A stretch of DNA of 64,000 nucleotides, from the NCBI GenBank assembly GCA_020635725.1, contig JACJZF010000009.1, positions 1 to 64,000 on the forward strand. Reading direction: 5' to 3'. This DNA is from Flavobacteriales bacterium (GTDB taxonomy: Bacteria; Bacteroidota; Bacteroidia; Flavobacteriales_F; PHOS-HE28). The position numbers were made by a program, and so were the translations under genes. A model generated the notes under the pieces. It did no database searches, was not told where the DNA came from, and was given only the letters and a program-made list of their open reading frames with translations. Shown here piece by piece: positions 8,322 through 17,178 of this stretch (positions within the stretch are counted from its first letter, which is position 1; every line of letters starts with the position of its first letter).

Positions 8322-8879
8322 ATGAAAACGAAGAACTGGATGAGCGCCCTGGCCCTGACCCTGAGCCTTGGCACCTTGAGCGCACAGGACAGGGGGAGCA
8401 CCGTGATGGTGGGCGGTGAGGCCATGTATCCCATGAAGGACATCGTGACCAACGCGCTGAACTCGAAGGACCATACCACCCTGGTTGCAGCGGTGAAAGC
8501 GGCCGGACTGGTGGAAACGCTGCAAGGCGCCGGCCCATTCACCGTGTTCGCACCCACGAACGCCGCCTTCAATGCCCTGCCCGATGGCACGGTGGCCAAG
8601 CTGCTGAAGCCGGAGAACAAGGCGATGCTGACCGGCGTACTGACCTACCATGTGGTGCCCGGAACGCACGACATGAAGTCCCTCACGGCGGCGATCAAGA
8701 AGGGAGGTGGCAAGGCGACCATGAAGACCGTGCAAGGGGAGGTACTCACCTTCAGCATGAATGGGCCGAACAACATCATGGTATGGGACGCCCACGGTGG
8801 CAGTGCCAACATCAGCGTGTATGATGTGATGCAGAAGAACGGTGTGATCCATGTGGTGGATGCCGTGCTGATGCCATAG
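8322..8879 (+). CDS. Secreted fasciclin (FAS1) domain protein
   Basis: The 185-residue product has a signal peptide (MKTKNWMSALALTLSLGTLS, cleaved near AQ). It then has one FAS1 domain with both hallmark boxes: GPFTVFAPTNAAFNALP (H1) and YDVMQKNGVIHVVDAVLMP (H2), with LTYHVVPG between. FAS1 domains mediate adhesion or ligand binding at the cell surface. It directly follows an ECF sigma/anti-sigma operon. Such neighbours are often the regulated target, but a terminator lies between them, so it has its own promoter. Confidence 0.92.
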   Translation: MKTKNWMSALALTLSLGTLSAQDRGSTVMVGGEAMYPMKDIVTNALNSKDHTTLVAAVKAAGLVETLQGAGPFTVFAPTNAAFNALPDGTVAKLLKPENKAMLTGVLTYHVVPGTHDMKSLTAAIKKGGGKATMKTVQGEVLTFSMNGPNNIMVWDAHGGSANISVYDVMQKNGVIHVVDAVLMP

Positions 8880-8900
8880 AGCGGAGCATTGGTTTGGTGT

Positions 8901-8946
8901 ACCGGGCCCGTCGCTTCCGCACCCTTGCGGATCGGCGGGCTCCGGT
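8901..8946. terminator. Imperfect hairpin between convergent genes
   Basis: Successive paired blocks (ACCGG with CCGGT, CCG with CGG, CG with CG, CCGC with GCGG around ACCCTT) form a long interrupted stem. It sits midway between the convergent fasciclin and winged-helix genes, so it could stop both transcripts. There is no clear U-tract. Confidence 0.4.
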
Positions 8947-9010
8947 ATTCAAGCCCCTTGGTACGGGCGAGCGCGACGCATCCAGGGTGATTCCCGGATC
9001 GCCCTGTGTG

Positions 9011-9919
9011 TTACTCCTCCAACACCAGCCTGTAGCCCACGCCGCGGATGTTCACGATACGCACGTTGGCATCGGCCTCCAGCTTCTTGCGCAGCTTCGA
9101 GACGAATACATCGAGCGTACGACCCACATAGTCGCCTTCATCGCCCCACACCGTTGCCAGGATCTTCTCGCGTTCCACCGTGTAGTTGGGCGAGGCGGAA
9201 AGCAGCTGGAGCAACTCGGCCTCCTTGCTGGTGAGGCGCACCCGCTCGTTCTTGAAGGAGAGCACCATGTTCCGCGTATTGAACAGGAACCCGCCGATGC
9301 GGACCACGTTGGGGTCATCGACATGCGCTTGGCGCTTTCTACTTCGTCGCGCGATGAATAAGAGGCCGATGATGAGGAGCGCGACAGGCACGAGGACCAT
9401 CAGTACTCGTCCGGCATTCGAACCCATGGCGGGGAGGCTTGCCTGTACATCGATACCATCGCCCTGGAATGATGCCGGGCCTCGCTCCAGGATCGTGAAC
9501 CACAATTCGTAGCACGCCGCGGACTGGTTGCGTCCGAGGCAGGGCATCATGCCTTGCTCGGGGTTCGATGAAGCCCTCCAGCTGTGCACGACCAGGGCCG
9601 AATCGCAGGAGACGAACTCGACCACGTACAGCGTCGCTATTTGCGTGCGCCTCACAACACTATCCACCGTGGCGGTGATCCTGCTCGGCTCAAACGCGAA
9701 CGGGTTCTCGAAGCGGATCCTGTAACGGTCGCCCTGGTGCTCAATGGGCAGCACGCGCGAGGTGGAGTCACCTGCGGCAAGGAGCACCTGATGCCCGATC
9801 AACCGCATGGCCACCTCGACCTGCTGCTCCTCCTTGGGCGACAGATCCCTAGTTCCGGCGGAACACGGGATGCCTGCGAGCAATAGCACGAGAATGAGCG
9901 CACCGGAACGAGCTGACAT
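9011..9919 (-). CDS. Membrane-spanning winged-helix transcription regulator
   Basis: The 302-residue product has a signal peptide (LILVLLLAGIPCSAG) and a periplasmic domain of about 145 residues with three Cys. One membrane helix follows (about 171-190, VLMVLVPVALLIIGLLFIA) with a basic stop-transfer. The cytoplasmic C-terminus is an OmpR-type winged helix (205-300; VRLTSKEAELLQLLSASPNY, GRTLDVFVSKLRKKLE, VNIRGVGYRLV). It is a one-component regulator resembling ToxR/CadC in concept but with the DNA-binding domain at the C-terminus. The divergent promoter region holds tandem direct repeats that could be its operator. The signal sensed is unknown. Confidence 0.85.
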   Translation of the reverse strand: MSARSGALILVLLLAGIPCSAGTRDLSPKEEQQVEVAMRLIGHQVLLAAGDSTSRVLPIEHQGDRYRIRFENPFAFEPSRITATVDSVVRRTQIATLYVVEFVSCDSALVVHSWRASSNPEQGMMPCLGRNQSAACYELWFTILERGPASFQGDGIDVQASLPAMGSNAGRVLMVLVPVALLIIGLLFIARRSRKRQAHVDDPNVVRIGGFLFNTRNMVLSFKNERVRLTSKEAELLQLLSASPNYTVEREKILATVWGDEGDYVGRTLDVFVSKLRKKLEADANVRIVNIRGVGYRLVLEE

Positions 9920-9923
9920 GCGG

Positions 9924-9931
9924 CGAAGCTA
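9924..9931 (-). promoter_or_regulatory. TAGCTTCG -7-like box
   Basis: A minus-strand TAnnTTCG box four bases before the ATG of the membrane winged-helix regulator. It implies a leaderless or nearly leaderless mRNA if used. Confidence 0.35.
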
Positions 9932-9959
9932 CCGGCTCAACCCGCTGCTCTTGAATGAA

Positions 9960-9985
9960 TTACACTTGATTTACACTAATTTACC
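9960..9985. promoter_or_regulatory. Tandem direct repeats, candidate OmpR-type operator
   Basis: Three head-to-tail units TTACACTTGAT, TTACACTAAT and TTACC follow one another at 11 and 10 bases, in an AT-rich patch between the divergent regulator (start 9919) and TonB-like gene (start 10049). OmpR-family winged helices typically bind direct repeats at one helical turn. The regulator link is inferred from position and spacing. Confidence 0.45.
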
Positions 9986-10048
9986 TGCTGTTGAACGGAT
10001 TCGTTGGATGATGCGGGCACATTTGACCGAACCCATCAATCCACGGTC

Positions 10049-11077
10049 ATGAAAGCAACAACGATCATCGGAGGAGTGACAGTGATCCTGGTAGCCGGTG
10101 CGCTGGTCGGCACCATCGTGCATAGCTCGGACGAAGGCGCTGCACAAGCTGCGATAACGGTCTTCGACCCCTTCGCGGCGGGTCACGGTGCCATGGTTCA
10201 GGAACCGTGGCTGAATCCTTCGGTCTTCCACTCGGATAAGGCCTATATGGTCGCTGCCATCGCATCGCAGACCGATGCTGGAGCGTCGGATGCTTCATTC
10301 ATCGGAGGGGACGATCGCCTGGTCGCTCACTTGAAGGAGCGGATGGTTCCGCATGTCGTTGCGGGCATCGGTTGGTTGAAGCCACCGGTGGTGCACTTCG
10401 TGGTCGACGAGCAAGGAGCGGCGACCAGGTTGCAGCTGGTCAAGACCTCCGGTAATGAGGACCTGGATGCGCAGCTGCTGCGGGCAGTCTCCGGCATGCC
10501 ACGCTGGAATCCTGCTGAGGATGCGGGTGGCCGAACGGTGGCGCAGGCCTTTGAGTTCAAGGTGGTGCAGGCGGCGTGCGACCAGCAGGCGCCGGCAGCA
10601 CCCACATTGAAGGTGAGCATGTACGATGTGCCGCTGACAGACCGTGAGGCGGCGATGAAGCATCCATACGACATCGAATTCGAGCTCAAGCAAACCGGGG
10701 CTGGCATGTACACCCTCATCACCACCATGAAGCTGCACGGCGGTAGTTTCTATGTGTCGCCGAATGCCCGGCGCGACTTCAAGGGGAAGTTCCATGTGGA
10801 GGTGGCGAACCATGACCATTTGGTGTTGGAGGATGGCTTCGCGGAGACCCCGCGCTCCATGGAGGTGGTCGACCCGCATCCATTTATCGATGGCACCGTG
10901 AATTGGGTGAACGTGGATACCCGCTTTGAGCACATGTTGACCGTGAACTCATCGGAGGACTTCGAGATCGGCGGCAAGTACAGGTTCACGATCGAGCCGA
11001 AGTGCACGCTGGAAGAGGTGCCTTTCATAATCAGGCAGCGAGCCGGCGTGCTGACGATCGAGAAGTGGAAGTGTTGA
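10049..11077 (+). CDS. TonB-like C-terminal domain protein
   Basis: The 342-residue product starts at 10049 with an N-terminal membrane helix (TTIIGGVTVILVAGALVGTI). A TonB C-terminal-like domain follows around residues 85-170 (PPVVHFVVDEQGAATRLQLV, DLDAQLLRAVSGMPRWNPA). A second, unrecognised beta-rich region fills the C-terminal half. TonB proteins pass inner-membrane energy to outer-membrane receptors. In Bacteroidota many such single-domain paralogs have unclear roles. It is divergent from the membrane winged-helix regulator, a likely target-regulator pair. Confidence 0.7.
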   Translation: MKATTIIGGVTVILVAGALVGTIVHSSDEGAAQAAITVFDPFAAGHGAMVQEPWLNPSVFHSDKAYMVAAIASQTDAGASDASFIGGDDRLVAHLKERMVPHVVAGIGWLKPPVVHFVVDEQGAATRLQLVKTSGNEDLDAQLLRAVSGMPRWNPAEDAGGRTVAQAFEFKVVQAACDQQAPAAPTLKVSMYDVPLTDREAAMKHPYDIEFELKQTGAGMYTLITTMKLHGGSFYVSPNARRDFKGKFHVEVANHDHLVLEDGFAETPRSMEVVDPHPFIDGTVNWVNVDTRFEHMLTVNSSEDFEIGGKYRFTIEPKCTLEEVPFIIRQRAGVLTIEKWKC

Positions 11078-11293
11078 GCCACCCGGGAGGTGCATAGCCG
11101 CTGTAAGTTGCCTGCGCTTGTGCACGTCGCTGTAACGCTCTGGCGCGTCTGGGCCTCCACCAAGCGATGGGAGGTGCCTGGCGGCTCGGGAGTCCACCGT
11201 TGGGCCGCGAGGGGGTGAGATGCTCCCGGGAAGCGATATCCCCAACTGGAAAACCTGCGCCTCATCTTTGCGAGCCTCAGGTCGATTGAACGA

Positions 11294-11770
11294 ATGGCAG
11301 CAAGAGCCAGTACCACCGCGAACCCCGAAGCGTACATCGCCACGCTGATGGCCCGCTTCGATTCGAAGGAGCAGCAGTTGTTCCAAGCGCTGCGCAAAGC
11401 CCTGCGTAAACGCTTCCCGACGCTGAATGAGCTGGTTTACGACTACGGGAAGAAGGTCGTGATCGGCTACTCGCCGACAGAGGCGGGCGGCGAAGGACTT
11501 GTGGCTCTGAGCGCCGACGGCGAGGGCGTACGGCTCTACCTCACCAACGGCTCCTCGATCCCGGATCCGCGCAAGCTGCTGCTTGGGAAGGCCGGCGCGC
11601 GATACATGGTGTTGGAGTCAATTCAGGAGCTACAGAAGGCTGAAGTCGAAGCTCTCTTATGCGCTGCGGTGGAGCGCGCAAAGGTGCCCGTGCCGGCAGG
11701 TGGCAAGGGTGCACTCATCGTGAAAGAGACGACGGCGAGCAAGAAGGCGAAGAAGCCCGTCAAGCGCTGA
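11294..11770 (+). CDS. DUF1801 domain protein
   Basis: The 158-residue soluble protein carries the DUF1801 pattern: PEAYIATL near the start, LRKRFPTLNELVYDYGKKVV, LYLTNGSSIPDPRKLLLGKA and AGARYMVL. It ends in a Lys-rich tail (KKAKKPVKR). The family is widespread in Bacteroidota and actinobacteria without a settled biochemical role. It stands alone, and the 215 bases upstream hold no other gene that I can see. Confidence 0.8.
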   Translation: MAARASTTANPEAYIATLMARFDSKEQQLFQALRKALRKRFPTLNELVYDYGKKVVIGYSPTEAGGEGLVALSADGEGVRLYLTNGSSIPDPRKLLLGKAGARYMVLESIQELQKAEVEALLCAAVERAKVPVPAGGKGALIVKETTASKKAKKPVKR

Positions 11771-11785
11771 GCGCGCTTCGGACAA

Positions 11786-12166
11786 TTACCCGGGCATCTG
11801 GCCGGCCACCCAATCCTTCAGGAGCTGGATCTCCGCGGCGGTCAGCGGTTCTTTCTTGTTCTTGAAGGGCATGAATCCCATGTGGTCCTGCGGGAGCTGC
11901 ACGCGGCGCAGGATGTCCTGGATGTTGTCGCGCACCGCCTCGTAGGTATCGAGCGGCATCTTCTTGCCGGTTTCGGGGAAGTGGCAGGGGGCGCACTTCG
12001 CGAGCATGATGGGCTTGATGTCCTTCGCATAGAACACCGTAGGCGTTACGGAGGCTTCGGCCGTGGCCGCCTTCTTCGAGCTGCTGCAGAATTGCAGGGT
12101 GAGAGCCAGGCAGAGAAGAGCCGGCAGAGATAGCCAGCGCGGTGCCGCAAGGAGTTGGAGGTTCAT
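11786..12166 (-). CDS. c-type cytochrome lipoprotein
   Basis: The 126-residue product has a hydrophobic leader ending LTLQFCSSSKK, a lipobox. A compact haem domain follows with a single CAPCH motif (about residue 58-62). The sixth ligand candidate is the Met in MGFMPFKNKKEP. It ends LKDWVAGQMPG, the usual final helix of small haem c domains. It should be a periplasm-facing, lipid-anchored electron carrier. It heads a run of three minus-strand genes but is well separated from the hypothetical gene next to it. Confidence 0.85.
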   Translation of the reverse strand: MNLQLLAAPRWLSLPALLCLALTLQFCSSSKKAATAEASVTPTVFYAKDIKPIMLAKCAPCHFPETGKKMPLDTYEAVRDNIQDILRRVQLPQDHMGFMPFKNKKEPLTAAEIQLLKDWVAGQMPG

Positions 12167-12217
12167 TCGATGGGCTGTGTCCGCGCAAGTTAGCCGACCG
12201 CTTCCAATGGCGATTCC

Positions 12218-12700
12218 TCAGTCCTCATCGTCAAAGTCCACCTCCGGGCTCTCGTCCCCGGGCTTCACGCCGGGCGGATTGAAGATGCCCCACTCATCCA
12301 CGTAGTAGCGCTTCCGGTCGAATCCATCGACCCAGACCAGAAAGAGCTTGCGGAATTCCTCGATCTCCGCGCGCAGCAGATCGAAGTACTTCGGCTCGTT
12401 ATAGCCGCACATCTCCAGGCCGCGCAGGCCCAGGATCAAGTCGCGCGCGCATTTGCGTATGATGGCCGCGTTCTCCATGCGGATGTCGTAGTAGTCGCCA
12501 CCCTCGGCTCCGGCGATCTTGGCCGGTATCATCATCGAGTCGCCATGCATGGCGCCGATCTGGTCTTCCAGCAGTTCCGCGTGCTCCCCACCATCTGGTG
12601 CGGCCTCGAGGAGGTGATCGACGAGGTCGAGGATCTCCATCGACTTGTCGTGAAGGGCTTTTGCACGAGGGTTCTTGAATTCGCGCTCGATTCGGCTCAT
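12218..12700 (-). CDS. Conserved hypothetical protein, 160 aa
   Basis: The product is soluble and largely helical, with a helical start (HDKSMEILDLVDHLLEA), then MENAAIIRKCARDLILGL and EEFRKLFLVWVDGFD. Its C-terminal tail is strongly acidic (VDFDDED). No catalytic motif is recognised. It starts seven bases beyond the stop of the DUF4386 gene upstream on the same strand, so the two are probably one operon. Confidence 0.75.
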   Translation of the reverse strand: MSRIEREFKNPRAKALHDKSMEILDLVDHLLEAAPDGGEHAELLEDQIGAMHGDSMMIPAKIAGAEGGDYYDIRMENAAIIRKCARDLILGLRGLEMCGYNEPKYFDLLRAEIEEFRKLFLVWVDGFDRKRYYVDEWGIFNPPGVKPGDESPEVDFDDED

Positions 12701-12707
12701 GGGTCAA

Positions 12708-13358
12708 TCAGTGGCCGGAAGATACCGTTGGGGATCCGGTTCCCTGGCCTGCGCGTCCGCCACGTAGCAGCAACCACACGGCCAGCGCCATCTCCCCGAG
12801 CATGCTGGGCACGGCCACGAGCATCAGGAAGATCTCGGCGTATCGGTCGTAGTCGGGCAGCACGAAATGCGCTGCGGTATCCACGGCGTACATGATGCCC
12901 GCGATTGCGAGGAAGATCGCGATGAAGCCCGGACGGCCGAGCATGCGCGCGAGCAGCACCAGGTGGAGGCCGAAGAAGAAGAGGCCGATGAGCCAGATGG
13001 TCTCGAAGAGGTGCACCTGGTGCAGGATCATCTCAGAGGAGTCCTGTTCCATCGCCAAAGGCAGGGCGAACACGGCCACAGCCATGATGGCGGCGTGCAT
13101 CATCCGGAAGAGCATACTCGGCAGTGATAGCGGGTGGTTTTCGAAGAGCACGTAAAGGGCCCACGCCACTACCACATCGAAGACCACCGTGACCAGGAAG
13201 GCCAGGATGCCCGCGCGCACCATCATGTGCTGGCCTGTGATCGTGCCGATGGGATCGGCCTTGATGCGCTCGAGCACCATGAAGTTGGCGAAGATGGCCG
13301 CGAAGAAGATGATCCAATAGCTGAGGCCGGCGATGAGGGAGAGGGTTCGGTTGCTCAT
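12708..13358 (-). CDS. DUF4386 family membrane protein
   Basis: The 216-residue product has about six membrane helices (for example LSYWIIFFAAIFANFMVLE, ILAFLVTVVFDVVVAWALYV, FIAIFLAIAGIMYAVDTAA). It shows the DUF4386 opening, an aromatic-rich first helix followed by GTITGQHMMVRAGIL. The function of the family is unknown. It is probably co-transcribed with the 160-residue hypothetical gene downstream and is divergent from the LuxR-type gene. Confidence 0.8.
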   Translation of the reverse strand: MSNRTLSLIAGLSYWIIFFAAIFANFMVLERIKADPIGTITGQHMMVRAGILAFLVTVVFDVVVAWALYVLFENHPLSLPSMLFRMMHAAIMAVAVFALPLAMEQDSSEMILHQVHLFETIWLIGLFFFGLHLVLLARMLGRPGFIAIFLAIAGIMYAVDTAAHFVLPDYDRYAEIFLMLVAVPSMLGEMALAVWLLLRGGRAGQGTGSPTVSSGH

Positions 13359-13484
13359 GATGGAATGGTGGATGCGTACGGTGTGGGTTGTTCGCGATGT
13401 GAAGAAGGGCCATCATCGCACGCGCAGCATGCACGACCCAGGGCCACCACGATGGCGACCAATGCTGGATCAAGATAGGATTTC

Positions 13485-14003
13485 GTGCTCGCGAGGGCCT
13501 TCGGCGTGCAGGACGATGATTACGAACTTCGCCGCATGCGAGAGGCTGCCACCAGGAAACCATGGGCGCGTTGGAGCCATCTGCTGCTCTATGGCTCGGG
13601 AATGGCGGCCATGATCTTCGTGTTGAAGCTGGTGGAGTACCGCTATTGGGCACGCGACTTCGGTATGGAGGTATATGTTGGCGTGGTTGCCGTACTGTTC
13701 ACCGCGCTCGGCATCTGGGTGGGCTGGAAGCTGCTGCAGGACAAGCAGCCCGGATCTGCGCCCGCGGTGCAGCCGGACGTTACTCGGAACGAGACCGCGC
13801 TTCGCGAGCTGGGCATCAGTCCGCGTGAGCTGGAAGTGCTCGAGCTCATGGCGCAGGGCTGCTCCAACCAGGAGATCGCCGACCGCCTCTTCATTTCGCT
13901 GCCCACGGTGAAATCGCACTCCTCGAGCCTATTCGGCAAGCTCGATGTGAGCCGCCGGACACAGGCGGTGCACAAGGCGAAGGAGGCCGGCATCATCACC
14001 TGA
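13485..14003 (+). CDS. Membrane-tethered LuxR-type HTH regulator
   Basis: The frame opens at GTG 13485, though ATG 13536 is an equally good start. Two membrane helices (HLLLYGSGMAAMIFVLKLVE and VYVGVVAVLFTALGIWVGW) precede a LuxR/GerE HTH (GISPRELEVLELMAQGCSNQ, EIADRLFISLPTVKSHSSSL, FGKLDVSRRTQAVHKAKE). There is no receiver domain, so activity is not set by a classical kinase. Signal input through the membrane part is inferred. A DUF4199 membrane protein gene follows on the same strand about 110 bases downstream and may be its partner. Confidence 0.85.
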   Translation: MLARAFGVQDDDYELRRMREAATRKPWARWSHLLLYGSGMAAMIFVLKLVEYRYWARDFGMEVYVGVVAVLFTALGIWVGWKLLQDKQPGSAPAVQPDVTRNETALRELGISPRELEVLELMAQGCSNQEIADRLFISLPTVKSHSSSLFGKLDVSRRTQAVHKAKEAGIIT

Positions 14004-14113
14004 TCACCCTACGACTTTGGTATGGATCTTCGCTTCGGCGGGGCCGATCCATACTTCGGTAGGAGGCCTGTGACCGGCGCTCCGCCTTCATTCGCGGCCA
14101 AAGAACAACACCC

Positions 14114-14638
14114 ATGAAACGCATCGTCCTCATCTACGGCCTCATCGCAGGCGTCATCGTGTCCGCCATGATGTGGCTCACCCTAGGCAGCGGGCAGCAC
14201 GATTTCGACAACGGTGAGATGATCGGGTACACCACCATGGTCATCGCCTTCGTCACCATCTTCTTCGGCGTGAAGGCATACCGCGACCGCCAAGGCGGGG
14301 CCATCACCTTCGGCAAGGCCTTCCTCGTGGGTCTGGGCATCACTTTGGTGGCCTCCACCATGTACGTGGCCTCCTGGATGCTCATGAGCGCCACCACGGA
14401 CCAGGACTTCATGCAGGCGTACTACGAGCACACCAAGGAGAAGCTGGAGAACAGCGGCGCGCCTGCGGAGGAAGTGGAGGCCGAACTCGCCAAGCTGCGT
14501 TACTTCGGGGAGCTCTACAAGAACCCCGTGGTGAAGATCGCCTTCACCTACCTGGAGATCCTTCCGGTGGGACTGTTCTTCAGCCTTCTGTTCGCGGCGA
14601 TCCTGCGCAAGAGGGCGGATGCCCGGGCTGCGGGCTGA
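14114..14638 (+). CDS. DUF4199 membrane protein
   Basis: The 174-residue product has four membrane helices (IYGLIAGVIVSAMMWLTLG, GYTTMVIAFVTIFFGVKAYR, LVGLGITLVASTMYVASWML, LPVGLFFSLLFAAILRK). The amphipathic segment between the last two (KEKLENSGAPAEEVEAELAK) is typical of DUF4199. The family is nearly exclusive to Bacteroidota and of unknown function. It often lies next to regulators, as here. Confidence 0.85.
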   Translation: MKRIVLIYGLIAGVIVSAMMWLTLGSGQHDFDNGEMIGYTTMVIAFVTIFFGVKAYRDRQGGAITFGKAFLVGLGITLVASTMYVASWMLMSATTDQDFMQAYYEHTKEKLENSGAPAEEVEAELAKLRYFGELYKNPVVKIAFTYLEILPVGLFFSLLFAAILRKRADARAAG

Positions 14639-14647
14639 TCAAACGCC

Positions 14648-15313
14648 CTATTGGACCTGGTAGTTCCGCAGTTGGTAACGAAAACCGGTCCAGCCGGAGA
14701 AGAAATACGTGTACCACTTCACGCGACCCACTCCGGCAGACCAGTAGGTGCGCGGATATTTCCAGCTGGCAATAGGCAAGAAGTTACCATAGGTGAGGAC
14801 ATCCCCTGCGACCATGTAGCAAGCGAAGTCCCCGGCAGGAACCGACACCGATCCGTACACCGGAAAGACCTCATAGCGGACGACCACGGAGTTGGGCGAG
14901 GGGATCGAATCGACGCGGATGACCTGGTTGAAGGTCGCTGAGGAGAAAATGGCTGCGCCGCCTTGATCGACGATGAAGTCGGCGGAGTCGCGCCAGAGCA
15001 GGGTGCCATTGGCGATGAAGCTTCCGTTCGTGAAGTGGTGGATGATGGCGTAAGTGTTCACCCCGATGACGCTATCGCCCATCACGCGCAGGCTGTCACG
15101 GTGGTAGTAGTTCGGGTCTATGACGTCCAGTGAATCCACGCGGTAGCAATCGTACACCCAGTAGTTGCCGCTGTCGAGCAGGCTGAAGGAGGAGACGTCG
15201 AGCGTGGAAGGGGTCTCTGGAGGCGTCGCTGGTGCGGGGCAATCGTCATCCTTCTTGCAGGAGGTGACGAGCAGCAGGACGGTGGATGCGAAGAGGCAGG
15301 CAGCAAGTTTCAT
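14648..15313 (-). CDS. Lipoprotein, unknown function
   Basis: The 221-residue product has a lipobox (LLLVTSCKKDDDC) and a Pro/Thr linker. A beta-rich domain follows with DSGNYWVYDCYRVDS near residue 47 and PAGDFACYMVAG near residue 160. 'NYWVY' and 'VPAGDF.CY' strands recur in Bacteroidota lipoproteins that resemble the LolA/LppX or DUF3108 kind of lipid-carrier barrels, but I cannot confirm that here. It is convergent with the DUF4199 gene. Confidence 0.75.
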   Translation of the reverse strand: MKLAACLFASTVLLLVTSCKKDDDCPAPATPPETPSTLDVSSFSLLDSGNYWVYDCYRVDSLDVIDPNYYHRDSLRVMGDSVIGVNTYAIIHHFTNGSFIANGTLLWRDSADFIVDQGGAAIFSSATFNQVIRVDSIPSPNSVVVRYEVFPVYGSVSVPAGDFACYMVAGDVLTYGNFLPIASWKYPRTYWSAGVGRVKWYTYFFSGWTGFRYQLRNYQVQ

Positions 15314-15460
15314 GGAAACAGGGTTGCGCTGTGAACGAGGCTGCGATGCGCTTATTGCCGGCGCCGATTGAACCTTGGGCGTGCTGGAGCATCCATCTTG
15401 CAGCCGCGTGAGACGGTAAGGCCGGCACGAGACACCAACTTCAGCAATCCTTGCATACTG

Positions 15461-17020
15461 ATGAGAACCGCTCGACTCTTCCTCATGCTGCTAGCGTCCT
15501 GGCCGCTCGCGCTGATGGCGCAACTGCCCGCCTATGTCGCCGATGGCTTCCCTGCTGATGGCCAGGGTTACTACTTCATCACCACGGCCGATTTCGGCGG
15601 TGGTCCGGCTCCATCGCACGGGGTGATCCTCGATGGCGCAGGGCATGTGGCGTTCAGGAAGACGGCCCCCGCCATGTCCACCTTCCGCGCCTGGCCCGAT
15701 GGGCGCATGAGCTACGCCAGCAGCGCCCGGCACCTCTTCATGGACTCCACCTTCGCGGTGATCGATACGGTGGTCTGCGCCAACGGGCTCACGAACGATA
15801 CCCACGACATGCGGGTACTGGCTAATGGCCATTACCTGCTGTTGGGCGTGGAGACGTTGACGATGGACCTCAGCGGTTATCTGCTCTTCCCGCCGGGCAA
15901 TGCACCGGGCAGCTCCACAGCGCAAGTGAAGAGCAACGTGATCCAGGAGCTCGATGCGGATGAGAACCTCGTGTGGGAATGGCATGTAGCCGACCATTTC
16001 GGCTTCGAGGAGGTCGACCCCGCACGGCTCACGAACCCCGCTGTGGTGGACTGGAGCCATTGCAATGCGGTGGAGCAGGATCTCGACGGCAACATCCTGC
16101 TCAGCTGCCGCCACTTCAATGAAGTGATCAAGATCGACCGGGCCACGGGCGATGTGCTCTGGCATCTCGGCGGCGCGAGCAACGATTTCACCTTCACGAA
16201 CGACGCGGGATTCTTCGGCCAGCACGACATCCGTCGGCTCCCGAATGGCGACATCACGCTCTTCGACAACGGACTGCAGGACACCCATCCGTGCCGCGGT
16301 GTGGAGTACGCGCTCGATGAAGGCGCGCTGACCGCCACGCTGGTGTGGTCCCGCGAATATGGCGCGCCGGCCTGGAGCCGTGCCATGGGCAGCATGCAAC
16401 GCTTGCCGAACGGTGGCGCAGTGATCGGATGGGGTGCCATCACGCCGGACAATGCGGTTTTCACCACCTATGCCGAGGATGGCGCACAGGTGAACGAGCT
16501 GCGCTTCGTGGACACGCTGGTGACCTACCGCGCGACCTATTTCGAGGAGCTGCCTTTCGCGATGCCTCGCCCTGGGGTCACTTGCTCTTATACCGCGGGC
16601 GAATACGTGCTCGCTGCCGATGCGGGCTGGCCGTCCTATCAATGGAGCAACGGGGCCACCACCGCATCCATCACCGCGCAAGTGGGTGATACGCTCTGGG
16701 TCGAAGTGCCCGCCGCGCAAACCAATGGGCGGTTGCGGTCGGTGCCCTACGTGGTGGGCACGGATTGCCTGAGCATGGGGCAACCGGAAATCGCTTCAAC
16801 GGCGTTCAGGTGGTACCCGAATCCAGCAACCGACTTCGTGATCATCGAGTTCAAGGCAGATGGAGGAATGCACGATGTGGAGATCATCGATGCGACCGGC
16901 CGTAGCGCGTGGCATGGGCTGCTCCCTTATGGTGTAGCACGACTTCCGCTTTCAGGCATAGCCGACGGCCTGCTGCTCCTGCGCATCGATGGTCATGCGC
17001 ACCGTATCGTGAAGCAATGA
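15461..17020 (+). CDS. Secreted arylsulfotransferase-family protein with T9SS domain
   Basis: The 519-residue product has a signal peptide (ARLFLMLLASWPLALMAQ). The body is a six-bladed-propeller ASST-like domain. Diagnostic strands are DWSHCNAVEQDLDGNILLSC (His near residue 200), FNEVIKIDRATGDVLWHLGG, GFFGQHDIRRLPNGDITLFD and PWS-type 'WSRAMGSMQRLPNGGAVIGW'. The C-terminus is a T9SS sorting domain (RWYPNPATDFVIIEF to the end). Enzymes of the family transfer sulfate between phenols. The active His is plausible, but activity in T9SS-exported members is untested. Confidence 0.85.
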   Translation: MRTARLFLMLLASWPLALMAQLPAYVADGFPADGQGYYFITTADFGGGPAPSHGVILDGAGHVAFRKTAPAMSTFRAWPDGRMSYASSARHLFMDSTFAVIDTVVCANGLTNDTHDMRVLANGHYLLLGVETLTMDLSGYLLFPPGNAPGSSTAQVKSNVIQELDADENLVWEWHVADHFGFEEVDPARLTNPAVVDWSHCNAVEQDLDGNILLSCRHFNEVIKIDRATGDVLWHLGGASNDFTFTNDAGFFGQHDIRRLPNGDITLFDNGLQDTHPCRGVEYALDEGALTATLVWSREYGAPAWSRAMGSMQRLPNGGAVIGWGAITPDNAVFTTYAEDGAQVNELRFVDTLVTYRATYFEELPFAMPRPGVTCSYTAGEYVLAADAGWPSYQWSNGATTASITAQVGDTLWVEVPAAQTNGRLRSVPYVVGTDCLSMGQPEIASTAFRWYPNPATDFVIIEFKADGGMHDVEIIDATGRSAWHGLLPYGVARLPLSGIADGLLLLRIDGHAHRIVKQ

Positions 17021-17178
17021 CGTCCGTTCCCTTTCGCTAAGTCCTCTCACCCGAAGCCGGACACCGGTTGCATTCGCATCAGGCTTTCCGTGTGCAAGCC
17101 TGCTCGCAAGCTGCTTACCGCCACTGGTCCGATGGCATTCTTCGCCTTACGGATGGCGGCCTGTCAGATACCCACGCT

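Noticed and set aside
11078..11293. Possible small gene or riboswitch in the 215-base gap
   Set aside because: No open frame with a convincing start or homology, and no recognisable riboswitch fold or strong hairpin.
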